This document shows, piece by piece, positions 26,339-34,845 of a DNA stretch of 64,000 bases. The notes beneath the pieces were generated by a model. The model was not told the DNA's origin and did not search any database. It worked only from the letters and a program-made list of their open reading frames with translations. Positions within the stretch are counted from its first letter, which is position 1, and each line of letters opens with the position of its first letter. Source of the stretch: a candidate division LCP-89 bacterium B3_LCP (GTDB lineage: Bacteria; Electryoneota; B3-LCP); NCBI GenBank assembly GCA_005223185.1, contig NJBN01000008.1, positions 117,993 to 181,992 on the forward strand, written 5' to 3'. The position numbers and the translations under genes were made by a program.

Positions 26339-29245
26339 ATGAAAAGGAAAGAACTAATTGAAATAATAGAAAAAGCTGCCAGAGATAAGGTAACTGAACT
26401 CGACCTTTCAGGAAAAGGAATACCCGAACTCCCTCCTGAAATAGGAAATCTGACCAATTTAACTCATCTTGATCTACATGTTAATCGACTCCCAAACCTT
26501 CCCCTGGAGATCGGCCACCTGACCAATTTAACTGATCTTAACCTATCTGGTAATCAATTACCTAGCCTCCCCCCCGAAATCGGCAATCTGACCAATTTAA
26601 CTAATCTTAACCTATCTGGTAATCAATTACCTAGCCTTCCCCCAGAAATTGGCAATCTGACCAATATAACTGGGCTTTTTCTCTATAATGATCAACTAAC
26701 CAGTGTACCTGAAGAAATTGGCAATCTGACTAATCTAACTACTCTTGACCTCTCTCATAATCAACTAACCAGCCTACCTGCAGAGATCGGCAATCTGAGC
26801 AATATAATTGGGCTTTTTCTCTATAATAATCAACTAACCAGTGTACCTGAAGAAATCGGCAATCTAACCAATTTAAATTGGCTTTCCCTCGATCGCAATC
26901 AACTAACCAGTGTACCTGAAGAAATCGGCAATCTGACCGGTTTAACTGAGCTTTACCTCCAACGCAATCAACTAACCAGCCTTCCTTCTGAGATCGGTAA
27001 TCTGACCAGTTTATCTTTACTTGACATCTCTAATAATCCACTTGCCGATCCGCCGCCTGATATCATAGAGCAGGGAACTAAAGCTGTTCTAACCTACCTG
27101 CGCGGGAAATTGGTTTCCGAAAAACAGCAGTGGCTTTCCAAACTGCTGTTAGTAGGAGAGGGAGGGGTGGGCAAAACCTCGCTCCTGCGCGCTTTAAGAG
27201 GTAAATCTTTTGACATACAGGAATCAAAGACTGAGGGGATAGACATACTTCCCTTGGAATTACTGCATCCTGAGCAAGATATTATTACCATGACTTTGAA
27301 CTGCTGGGACTTCGGGGGTCAGGTGATCTATCACGCCACGCACCAGTTCTTCCTGACCAACCGTTCGCTGTTTCTGTTAGTCTGGAACGCTCGTCTGGGC
27401 TGGGAACAGGGTAAGCTGTACAAATGGCTGGATACCATCAAAGCCAAAGCTCCTGATTCACCCGTGATGATCGTCGCAGCCCATATAGATCAGCACGACG
27501 CCGAATTGCCCTTACAAGACCTGAAGGCGAAATACCCGCAGATAGTAGGACATTGGGAAGTCAGCAATAAGGACAGTATCGGCATCGAAGAGATAAAGAG
27601 AGCGGTCACCAAACAGGCAGCCCAATTACCGCTAATGGGAGAGAATTGGCCCTCAAAATGGTTAAATGCCGCTGATGCTGTGCGCAGCAGGAATGAGAAA
27701 CAGATCACCACCAAACAATTCTTTGAAATCCTTGGGGAACATGAGCTATCAAATCAAGATGCCGGAATCCTGGCGCGTTGGCTGCATGAATTAGGCGATA
27801 TTCTCTACTTCCCGGAAGATGGCGAGCTCAAGGATTTAGTGATATTGAAACCCAAATGGGTAACCGATTATATCAGCAAAGTTCTCAAGAGTGATGAAGT
27901 TAAAGTTGGTTTGGGCGTCCTCAGGCGAAAACACATGGAAGTACTCTGGGATGATTTAGATCAACCCATGCAGAACCATTTCCTGCGCCTGATGGAGAAG
28001 TTCGACCTGTCCTACCGCACCCTGGATAACAGAGACATCAGCATAGTCGTGGAACGCTTGCCCGAAGATCCGAAGACTAATTACCAGCAGAGTTGGGAAG
28101 GAATCCGCCAGAGCGGCAGTTGCCGGGAAATTTCCATGAAGTACCATCTGGATACTACTATGCCTGCAGGTATTCCAACATGGTTCATAGCTCGCACGCA
28201 TCGTTTTACTACCTACAACCACTGGCGTTCGGGAGCGCTCTTTGCCGATGGTAAAGAAGGCAGACATCTGGGTCTGATCCAATCTTTTCCCCACCAGCGT
28301 TACCTACAGTTGAGCGCTCGTGGTCAGGTACCCCACAATTTTTTCGCCCTGCTCTGTGACGGTCTGGATTTGACCTTAGACCGCTTTCCCGGTTTGGAGA
28401 TAAAACGAACTATTCCCTGTCCGGGTCATAAAGACAAAAAATGTTCATACGAATTCAGTCTTGAGGCGATAAATAATGCCATCAAAGAAAATGTCAAGGG
28501 TATTCAATGCCAGGTGGCATTTAAAAACGTTCCCGTATCCAACCTACTTCTAGGAATTCGTCTTAAAACAAAGGGGGCGGATCCACTAACTCTTGCGACA
28601 GTCTTAAGTGAGGTCAAAAGAATTGGTGCTACCGGGCAGAAAACACTGGAAGCATTGCAGAACCTGACCGAATATGCACAGCGCGAATTCACCAACCTGT
28701 TCCTCCGAGAACAGCGCTTGATAGAATCTCACTGTCCCAATGTCTTCGTGCTCCGCCCGGTAGAATCTAAAATCTGGCTCAAGAACATTACAGGTCAGAA
28801 GATGGAACTGCAGCTCTTTTGTCAGGCTCCGGGGCAGTGGCATCCGACGGTCGAGGGAGGCAAATATCCCGTCAAACAAACACCGGAATGGTTTACCGAA
28901 GTGGCACCGTTCGTTAGTAAATTAGCATCTGTGTTGAAGTACACTATTCCTCTGGTGGGCCCCTGGCTGGGTGCTCTCGCTCCCGATTTTGAGAAGGTAT
29001 TCCACAACGACATTGAGTTGATGCAGGCTCTGGTGGATAAACTTCCTGAAATTTCCACATCCCAAGAAAGCAGGTTCGCTGAGGGCGATTTTCCCGAACG
29101 TATTGCGGGCTCAGCCCTACGCGCCCTGAGGACGCTTTTGGATGAAAAAGATCCCCAGCAGCACTGGGGTGGTCTCAAGAAGATACTGACCCCTGAAGGT
29201 CACTACCTCTGGCTATGTGATTATCACGCCAAGGAATATGATTAA
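26339..29245 (+). CDS. Roco protein: LRR - Roc GTPase - COR
   Basis: 968 residues; ATG chosen for the GGAG 10 bases upstream. Order: leucine-rich repeats (about 18-245, nine 23-residue units), Roc GTPase (about 265-430) with P-loop LLVGEGGVGKTSLLRAL, G3 WDFGGQ (about 323) and a G4-like AAHID; then COR (about 450-640). The remaining 330 residues are not a domain I can name; they include a hydrophobic patch around 865-885 (SKLASVLKYTIPLVGPWLGA). No kinase is present. Bacterial Roco proteins are dimerising GTPases of unknown biology, related to human LRRK2. Cytoplasmic, single gene between long repeat-rich spacers. Confidence 0.9.
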   Translation: MKRKELIEIIEKAARDKVTELDLSGKGIPELPPEIGNLTNLTHLDLHVNRLPNLPLEIGHLTNLTDLNLSGNQLPSLPPEIGNLTNLTNLNLSGNQLPSLPPEIGNLTNITGLFLYNDQLTSVPEEIGNLTNLTTLDLSHNQLTSLPAEIGNLSNIIGLFLYNNQLTSVPEEIGNLTNLNWLSLDRNQLTSVPEEIGNLTGLTELYLQRNQLTSLPSEIGNLTSLSLLDISNNPLADPPPDIIEQGTKAVLTYLRGKLVSEKQQWLSKLLLVGEGGVGKTSLLRALRGKSFDIQESKTEGIDILPLELLHPEQDIITMTLNCWDFGGQVIYHATHQFFLTNRSLFLLVWNARLGWEQGKLYKWLDTIKAKAPDSPVMIVAAHIDQHDAELPLQDLKAKYPQIVGHWEVSNKDSIGIEEIKRAVTKQAAQLPLMGENWPSKWLNAADAVRSRNEKQITTKQFFEILGEHELSNQDAGILARWLHELGDILYFPEDGELKDLVILKPKWVTDYISKVLKSDEVKVGLGVLRRKHMEVLWDDLDQPMQNHFLRLMEKFDLSYRTLDNRDISIVVERLPEDPKTNYQQSWEGIRQSGSCREISMKYHLDTTMPAGIPTWFIARTHRFTTYNHWRSGALFADGKEGRHLGLIQSFPHQRYLQLSARGQVPHNFFALLCDGLDLTLDRFPGLEIKRTIPCPGHKDKKCSYEFSLEAINNAIKENVKGIQCQVAFKNVPVSNLLLGIRLKTKGADPLTLATVLSEVKRIGATGQKTLEALQNLTEYAQREFTNLFLREQRLIESHCPNVFVLRPVESKIWLKNITGQKMELQLFCQAPGQWHPTVEGGKYPVKQTPEWFTEVAPFVSKLASVLKYTIPLVGPWLGALAPDFEKVFHNDIELMQALVDKLPEISTSQESRFAEGDFPERIAGSALRALRTLLDEKDPQQHWGGLKKILTPEGHYLWLCDYHAKEYD
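26450..27060 (+). repeat. tandem 69-bp LRR-coding repeats
   Basis: Nine 69-base units encode GNLTNLxxLxLxxNQLxSLPxEI. Neighbouring units are nearly identical at DNA level, for example the 'CTGGTAATCAATTACCTAGC' stretch at 26550 and 26619. Such similarity allows in-frame gain or loss of units by slippage or recombination. Confidence 0.85.
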
Positions 29246-29626
29246 TGGGGTGTTTTAAGCGTCAGGTCATCCGTCGGTTGACGGACAGGATCTGAAGGCA
29301 ATGCCTGATGCAACGGTTAACGAACCATGTCCTTCCGGGCTACGACCCGGAATCCAGTGATAATAACCAGCGCTAAAGCACTGGCCTACGGATAAATAAA
29401 CCCCCCCTGTCCCGAAGGGGCGCCTACGGCAAAGGGGGCTAATGCCCATGCCACCCGTCGATTCTGGGTGGGATGGACCATTTGATGTTACCAATTTAAA
29501 AGTGGTCATGGAGTGGTCCATGACCGCCTAGTGAAATAGCTCTGATATTTTTCGGATAATCTCCGGTTCAGCTTTGGAAAACAGCTTTGTGGCAGAAGGC
29601 TAAAGTTGAGATTCAACCATAAAGGT
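29246..29626. other. intergenic region with mini-hairpins
   Basis: Convergent spacer between the Roco and sulfatase-like genes; no supported gene. Contains CCAGCGC-TAAA-GCACTGG (29367-29384, one mismatch) and TCCC-GAA-GGGG-type hairpin (about 29410-29420), the same style as the array at 1081-1205. The text CCGGAATCCAGTGATAA recalls 2248-2260. Confidence 0.55.
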
Positions 29627-31765
29627 TCAATTTATATAGCCTAAAGCTCTGAGTCTCTCCTTCGAATTTTTGGAAGGTTCTTTACTCCTTGTGGTAGCAT
29701 AATAATTCTTAGCCAACTGAATTTGTAAATATGTTGCTAGTGAATCAGCAATGTGGGTCTCTATTTTTAGGAGATTAATAGTTTCCAAGCTATCCTCAGA
29801 AATGTTAAACAAATACTTATTGGAGGTTCCCTCATTAATGTTAGTAACCTGTATGTATTTGTAAGAACCAAATTGTATTGATCGCCACTGCTTCACCCAC
29901 TGTTTAACACCTCCAGCCCCTGCATCTAACATGCTATATAAAGGGGAAAGACTATCTTTTGGTTGTTCCAGGAGAGATCTGCCATCTGCTTCTGGCATTT
30001 CTTCTTCAATCCCCATGATATCTAAAATCGTCGGTGGTAGATCTAAAAGAGAAACAGAATAGGTTCTCTCCGGAAAATTATCTGAAAGTGATTCAGGTAA
30101 TAGAATCAACAAAGGGACGCGCAGTGATTCTTGGAAGAGAGATTTTCTATGACCCAGCCGGTTATGCTCACAGAATCCCTCCCCATGGTCACTGGTTACT
30201 ATTATAACTGTGTTCTTATCCAATCCCATCTTCTTCAATGATTTTACTAAATCTAGTATCGCAAGTTCAATAGTTTCAATACCTCCATGGTATCGTTCAC
30301 GCTCTGAAATAATAAATTTGTCCATCTCCCTGGTTTTAGTGTCCTTTTGAATAGCCGCCCGGCGGTATTTGCGGGGTGCGGTGGTTTGCAAATATCCCAT
30401 CCTTAATCTTTCATAATCAAGTATTTTACCGGAAAAAGGCTTTGCCCAATATGGTTCGTGTGTGTCCATATAATGGATGTAAAGAAAGAACGGTTCATCT
30501 TGATAGGATTTCAGAAAACGTTTTCCCGCTTTATTTGCCGATTGCCAGTTGCCAACCATAAAACTACTATTGATGAATCCCAATTGAAAGGCGAGTTCAT
30601 TTTCAAAATCCGTATTTCCGAAGAAAGATTGAAAAGGGAGAAATAGCTGAGTGCGACCTCGCGGTCCAAGTTCAATATGATCCTCAAAACCTTGTGTAAG
30701 GTTCCTGTTTTTACTCACATAGAAGTTGGTACTGACCATACCTGTATGATAGCTATTTTTCTGGATGATCTCCGCAACTGTCACAAATTCATTGGCAAGC
30801 TTGGAGTAGGTTTCGTCCCTGCCTACGCAGAATCCTATTTCATTTGGAAATCTGGAGGTCAACAGTGCGGCTACCGAAGGCAGTGTCCATGAGGAAGTTG
30901 CATAACAACTGTAATCTTCACTAACTTTCTTGTATCCCTGCAAAGAGGAAAGTTCTTTAGTTTGATTGTAAAAATCATAAAATGAATCATACCGGACTGC
31001 ATCAAAGATTAAAAGTATAACATTTGTGTGTTCCGCAGTCAAACTAGAAGAATATTGTTCAGGAGCATTTCCTGATAGCGAAACCATTCTGAAACTTGTG
31101 ATCAGCACTGTTATGCACAGGGGGATCAGCAATATCGAAATGGTTATGTTCTTCTTTGAGGGAAAAAATAGGATAAGAAATGCAGATATGGCGTAAGAGA
31201 CAATTGCTAACAGAGGCAGTGCGATGAGTACAATAAGAGGGACTTCAGTTATGAATTGTGATATGCACTTGGTGCTGAGCATCAGATAGAGTACTGCTGC
31301 CATAAAATATTTAAGAAGTTTCCGTGAATCCGGTAGTTTGTGGTTGCGTTCTTTCCGGCTAAAATATGAATTAATCAGCCAAGCGAAAAATATCCAGCCA
31401 AAAATCCAGAGTATCGTCAGGGCATAGTGTGCTTCTGACGAACTAATGCTTGCGAGATTTAGGAATCTTGGTACGATGAAACCCCAGAGAATTACTAATA
31501 TCAAAAATAACAAATATACATAGCTCTGTTTCTGCCAGCTATGCCGGGGAGTAACAAACCTGAAAAGGAAATCTAAGAGTTTTGCCACCCCGCCCAACAG
31601 GAGGAAAACGATTATGTAGTAGATGAATCCCCATACAGTTCTGCGTAGTTCCAGATCATAGATTCCCAATAGGCTATTACAGAGATTTTCCCATAATAAA
31701 AAGGCTATACTGATGAAAATACAGATGGAAATACTCAAGCGATATTTAGTTCCTGTAGTGGGCAT
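29627..31765 (-). CDS. membrane-anchored sulfatase-fold enzyme (alkaline phosphatase superfamily)
   Basis: 712 residues. Five to six membrane helices fill residues about 10-235, followed by a sulfatase-like domain (about 248-690). Metal-binding and catalytic elements: NVILLIFDAVRYD (about 247-259), SSWTLPSVAALLTSRFP (Thr or Ser at the nucleophile place, no Cys, so no formylglycine), VIIVTSDHGEGFCEHNRLGH (about 520-539). The layout is like LtaS/phosphoethanolamine-transferase or other membrane sulfatase-fold enzymes acting on envelope sugars or lipids; the exact reaction is not readable. The gene is AT-rich compared with its flanks, which hints at transfer together with surface-structure variation. 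Confidence 0.82.
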   Translation of the reverse strand: MPTTGTKYRLSISICIFISIAFLLWENLCNSLLGIYDLELRRTVWGFIYYIIVFLLLGGVAKLLDFLFRFVTPRHSWQKQSYVYLLFLILVILWGFIVPRFLNLASISSSEAHYALTILWIFGWIFFAWLINSYFSRKERNHKLPDSRKLLKYFMAAVLYLMLSTKCISQFITEVPLIVLIALPLLAIVSYAISAFLILFFPSKKNITISILLIPLCITVLITSFRMVSLSGNAPEQYSSSLTAEHTNVILLIFDAVRYDSFYDFYNQTKELSSLQGYKKVSEDYSCYATSSWTLPSVAALLTSRFPNEIGFCVGRDETYSKLANEFVTVAEIIQKNSYHTGMVSTNFYVSKNRNLTQGFEDHIELGPRGRTQLFLPFQSFFGNTDFENELAFQLGFINSSFMVGNWQSANKAGKRFLKSYQDEPFFLYIHYMDTHEPYWAKPFSGKILDYERLRMGYLQTTAPRKYRRAAIQKDTKTREMDKFIISERERYHGGIETIELAILDLVKSLKKMGLDKNTVIIVTSDHGEGFCEHNRLGHRKSLFQESLRVPLLILLPESLSDNFPERTYSVSLLDLPPTILDIMGIEEEMPEADGRSLLEQPKDSLSPLYSMLDAGAGGVKQWVKQWRSIQFGSYKYIQVTNINEGTSNKYLFNISEDSLETINLLKIETHIADSLATYLQIQLAKNYYATTRSKEPSKNSKERLRALGYIN

Positions 31766-32021
31766 GTTAATGCGCTAGGATTAGAGTCTTACTAAAGTGG
31801 GCGAAATGTGAATGTGATACTGACAATGTAGTAAATTATTTTATAAAAAGCAAGTGTAATATTAACTGGTAGGCGCCTTTTTATGTGTAATTGTTCATTG
31901 GCTGAGTAACTTTGTTGGGTTTCAAGTAGAAAAATAGTAAGAATAGAAGAAACCTGATTCTGAAGAGCCAGGTCAACCATCGTAAAAGTAGAAACGTCCT
32001 ATTTTCCTTCTTCCTTCAGTT

Positions 32022-32939
32022 TTATACTTCTAATACCTCTATCCTGTCATCATCCACTTCACCGACGCCAAGTTCAGCCGCTTTAGCCAGATGCAGTATA
32101 TTACTGCCGGTCTGGATTCTTCCTCCCCAGCGAGCCAATCCCACCCCCACAGCATCCACCGCCACCGGATCGAAACCGGCTAAGTAGGTGTTGGTCTCTT
32201 CCACCTGCCCGGGACCTGTGGGCCCGTTGGTCAGCAGTGAATATCGCGCGTCTAAAAAGGTCAACTGCGGTCTGATCAAGGTTGACAGGTCTGCTACCGC
32301 CTGATGCAGGTCCAGTTCTTCGTGGAAGGGCACCCTGTCCCAGATCAAACCCATGAGGTTTTTAAGCCCTAAGCTCACGCCTGTCGCCGTGTGGTGTTTC
32401 GCCGTAGGGACGTTGATGAACAGGTCGATTTTCTCCAGCAGTTTCAGCATCCGGGTTGCTTTTAGGGAACGTCCTACCGGAATGGGGACTTCACGGAAGG
32501 ACTTTTCCGCAGTCGCCATCATCAGCGTTACTTTAGCGCGCCCTTCGCAGATTGCTCCGATGCCACTCCTCTTGAGGTTTTTCTCTGGAGAAGTTCCCAC
32601 CGGATGGTCAATTACGTAAATCCTGCGAGCCCCTGCTTCTATGCACAAATCCAGAACAGCGTCTAAAAATTCGGGATCGGTGGTGGCGCCCCAGGTTGGC
32701 GGCGCGGGAAAAGCGATATTAGGCTTGACCAGCACTGTTCCACCCCTGATAGCAAATTGATCCATGCCACCCAGCGCTTCTGTTAGAGTTCTGGCGGCGT
32801 TGACAGGATCACCCACAGCTTTCCATACTTGTGCTTTGGGATTCGATGACTCATCTGATCCGAATATCCGTTTCGGCAGAGGCAGCGTCATGCTGCCTAT
32901 TGCTCCCATACCAGATTTTATGAACCCTCGCCTGTCCAT
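32022..32939 (-). CDS. Tat-exported DUF362 protein (short paralog)
   Basis: 305 residues. N-terminal MDRRGFIKSGMGAIG is a twin-arginine signal. The body is a DUF362 domain: RGGTVLVKPNIAFPAP, AGARRIYVIDHPVG, FINVPTAKHHTATGVSLGLK, NLMGLIWDR, LLTNGPTGPGQVEE and FDPVAVDAVG. DUF362 proteins often pair with iron-sulfur proteins, but this copy has no Cys cluster motif. It is the last of six minus-strand genes and its start abuts the lipoprotein gene. Function unknown; the other three paralogs at 33505, 36757 and 38146 are longer. Confidence 0.82.
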   Translation of the reverse strand: MDRRGFIKSGMGAIGSMTLPLPKRIFGSDESSNPKAQVWKAVGDPVNAARTLTEALGGMDQFAIRGGTVLVKPNIAFPAPPTWGATTDPEFLDAVLDLCIEAGARRIYVIDHPVGTSPEKNLKRSGIGAICEGRAKVTLMMATAEKSFREVPIPVGRSLKATRMLKLLEKIDLFINVPTAKHHTATGVSLGLKNLMGLIWDRVPFHEELDLHQAVADLSTLIRPQLTFLDARYSLLTNGPTGPGQVEETNTYLAGFDPVAVDAVGVGLARWGGRIQTGSNILHLAKAAELGVGEVDDDRIEVLEV

Positions 32940-33500
32940 CTATTGAATCTCTGCTACGACCGTCTGTGCGAACCCCTGAGCGATGCTTTTTGCTTCTTCC
33001 TCTGCGTTGTTCTTTTCCACTGTAACTCTGGTGTAAAACCGGTCCGCTCGTACATGGATGGTTATATGAAAAGGCAGTGTTTCATCTATGTACGCTTCGT
33101 CACCCAGATCCCAGGGCGTAAGTCCGGTGGGCACGACCTCTGTCTCATCGAACAGGGCTTCTACGTCCGCTGGACTGCTTTGATCCGAGATGAACAATCC
33201 CAGATTAGCTGCTTCCCCGCCAATGGTACCATCGTAATCCTGCAGCACTCCTTCCACAAAGCCGTGCTGCAGGTAAAGCTCCGAGGCGCCGTTGATAAGG
33301 CTGTATAATTGATCGTTGGTTTGAGCTACGCCAGGACTGCCGGATCTATCCCAACCGGTAATCGCACCTGATGCGGGCAGCAGATCCACTACCAGTATGG
33401 AATCCGCATTCTGGGGATTTTCTGCACAACTGAAAAAGCCTGTGAATACAAAAGCCGCAATGATTGATATAGTGCTTATGATGTATTTTCTTCTATTCAT
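32940..33500 (-). CDS. lipoprotein with DUF6599-like domain
   Basis: 186 residues. Signal peptide with lipobox FFSC (cysteine about 25). The rest is one domain with LLPASGAITGW, QLYSLINGASELYLQHGF, YDGTIGGEAANLGLFISDQ and a VTVEKNN strand near the end, the pattern of DUF6599-type proteins (a GW...LY..INGGAE.Y signature). The same domain occurs in the 610-residue protein at 34842. It is adjacent to DUF362 genes on both sides, with 4 bases to the preceding stop region, so co-expressed. No known activity. Confidence 0.7.
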   Translation of the reverse strand: MNRRKYIISTISIIAAFVFTGFFSCAENPQNADSILVVDLLPASGAITGWDRSGSPGVAQTNDQLYSLINGASELYLQHGFVEGVLQDYDGTIGGEAANLGLFISDQSSPADVEALFDETEVVPTGLTPWDLGDEAYIDETLPFHITIHVRADRFYTRVTVEKNNAEEEAKSIAQGFAQTVVAEIQ

Positions 33501-33504
33501 TATT

Positions 33505-34845
33505 TTATCTAACTAAAGTTATAGCTCTGCTGTGTACCTTGCCATCAACGTGCAACCTGCTGAAGTAGCGTCCGGATGCCAATGGCTGCCCACTAGTGCC
33601 TGTTCCATTCCAGTTTATCGCATGTTTGCCGACACTAAGCGTTCCCTGATACAGCATGTCGATCCGGCGCCCTTTGACGTCATAAATTTCCAAACGCACT
33701 TCGCCAGGTCTCCCTAAAGTAATAGGAATGGCTGTGCCTGCATTGAACGGTTCCGGATAGTTCTTACCCAGGGATATTTCCGATGGCTGCGCACCGTTCT
33801 TACCAGGTTGGATTCCTGTCGATGAGGGATTGTTGATGTTGATTATCTCTATGTCCGCAGGATCAGCTATACCTAAGTTATAAGTCGCACCCGCCGAAGT
33901 TTCGATATGAGTTGCCTGTGATATTGTTGTACAGGGATAACCGGAAATTATATCTCTACACACGTAATCTAATGCTACAGCATCCTGTGACAGGATGATT
34001 TTATTCTCGATGAACTGAGGTGGACCCGTAGGACCGCCGGTATGTATTCCGAAGATGCCATCGCATACGATCAGCTTCTCCCTCTCGCCGTAAGTTTCTC
34101 GCAGAGCTAAGTTCAAAGCAGGTATATAGGGATCGCAATCGTAGGGATGCATATTCCCAGGGGAGCTTATGGTCCCATAATGGTTTTTCAGGCTCAAAGT
34201 AACCCCTGAAATCGTGTGATTTCTCAAAGAACACAGGTTAATCAAGCGGTCGGAATGGCCGGTGAAACAACCGCTGAACGCCTGGTATGCTCCATAAATA
34301 GTTTGAGGATACCCATACCCGCCGCTGGCGGCATTATTAGTTCCGAAACACCTCACTCCAGCAGAAGAAGTGTTTAAATCATAACCAGAATTGATGAGTT
34401 CCCAGTCTTCACGATCCCATATCAGGATCTGGTTTTCAGGATAGTTGGAAGCACCTACGGGGGTGGAAGAAAGGCTTTCTGCCAGGGGATAAGCTATTTC
34501 AGGGTGGGTGGGGAGTGTCTGGTTCAAGCAGGCTATTTTTATCCCCATGCTCATGCTTGCCGTCAGTTCGGGGAATAGGGCCAGCCAGGCATCTTGAGGT
34601 GTGGCTGTTTCGGTCAGCTCTTTTAGACCCGCATCTAGCATGATACGAGCTATCTCAGGATCTATTTGGCTTCCACTGCTCGCTTGTTCATCGAAGACGA
34701 CGACCACGCGGCTGGTGTCGTCTGTCGCGGCTCTGATGGTCTTGGGCATCCACAGTGAACCGGTTGCCAGCCCCAAAGATGCAGCCGTACTTATTTTGAT
34801 AAACTCTCTTCTCTCTAAGTTTCCTCTCTGTTTTTTCTCACTCAC
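33505..34845 (-). CDS. DUF362 protein with Tat signal and T9SS sorting domain
   Basis: 446 residues. N-terminus ERREFIKISTAASLGLA is a twin-arginine signal; residues about 45-345 are the DUF362 domain (IKIACLNQTLPTHPEIAYP, ILIWDREDWELINSGYDL, VRCFGTNN, LSLKNHYGTISSPGNMH, GIHTGGPTGPPQF, ALDYVCRDII); residues about 365-446 are a T9SS sorting domain (SLGKNYPEPFNAGTAIPITL, YDVKGRRIDMLYQG, ASGRYFSRLHVDG). The combination implies folded export through Tat before outer-membrane export, unusual for T9SS cargo. Start overlaps the stop of the 34842 gene by four bases. Confidence 0.83.
   Translation of the reverse strand: MSEKKQRGNLERREFIKISTAASLGLATGSLWMPKTIRAATDDTSRVVVVFDEQASSGSQIDPEIARIMLDAGLKELTETATPQDAWLALFPELTASMSMGIKIACLNQTLPTHPEIAYPLAESLSSTPVGASNYPENQILIWDREDWELINSGYDLNTSSAGVRCFGTNNAASGGYGYPQTIYGAYQAFSGCFTGHSDRLINLCSLRNHTISGVTLSLKNHYGTISSPGNMHPYDCDPYIPALNLALRETYGEREKLIVCDGIFGIHTGGPTGPPQFIENKIILSQDAVALDYVCRDIISGYPCTTISQATHIETSAGATYNLGIADPADIEIININNPSSTGIQPGKNGAQPSEISLGKNYPEPFNAGTAIPITLGRPGEVRLEIYDVKGRRIDMLYQGTLSVGKHAINWNGTGTSGQPLASGRYFSRLHVDGKVHSRAITLVR

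Noticed and set aside
26450-27060. Regular 69-bp repeats could be taken for a CRISPR or other tandem array
   Set aside because: They are in frame and code for LRR units (GNLTNL..L.L..NQL..LP.EI) of the Roco protein; no spacers.
31792-31980. 62-residue minus-strand frame upstream of the sulfatase-like gene
   Set aside because: No ribosome site, low-complexity AT-rich sequence, no recognisable motif.
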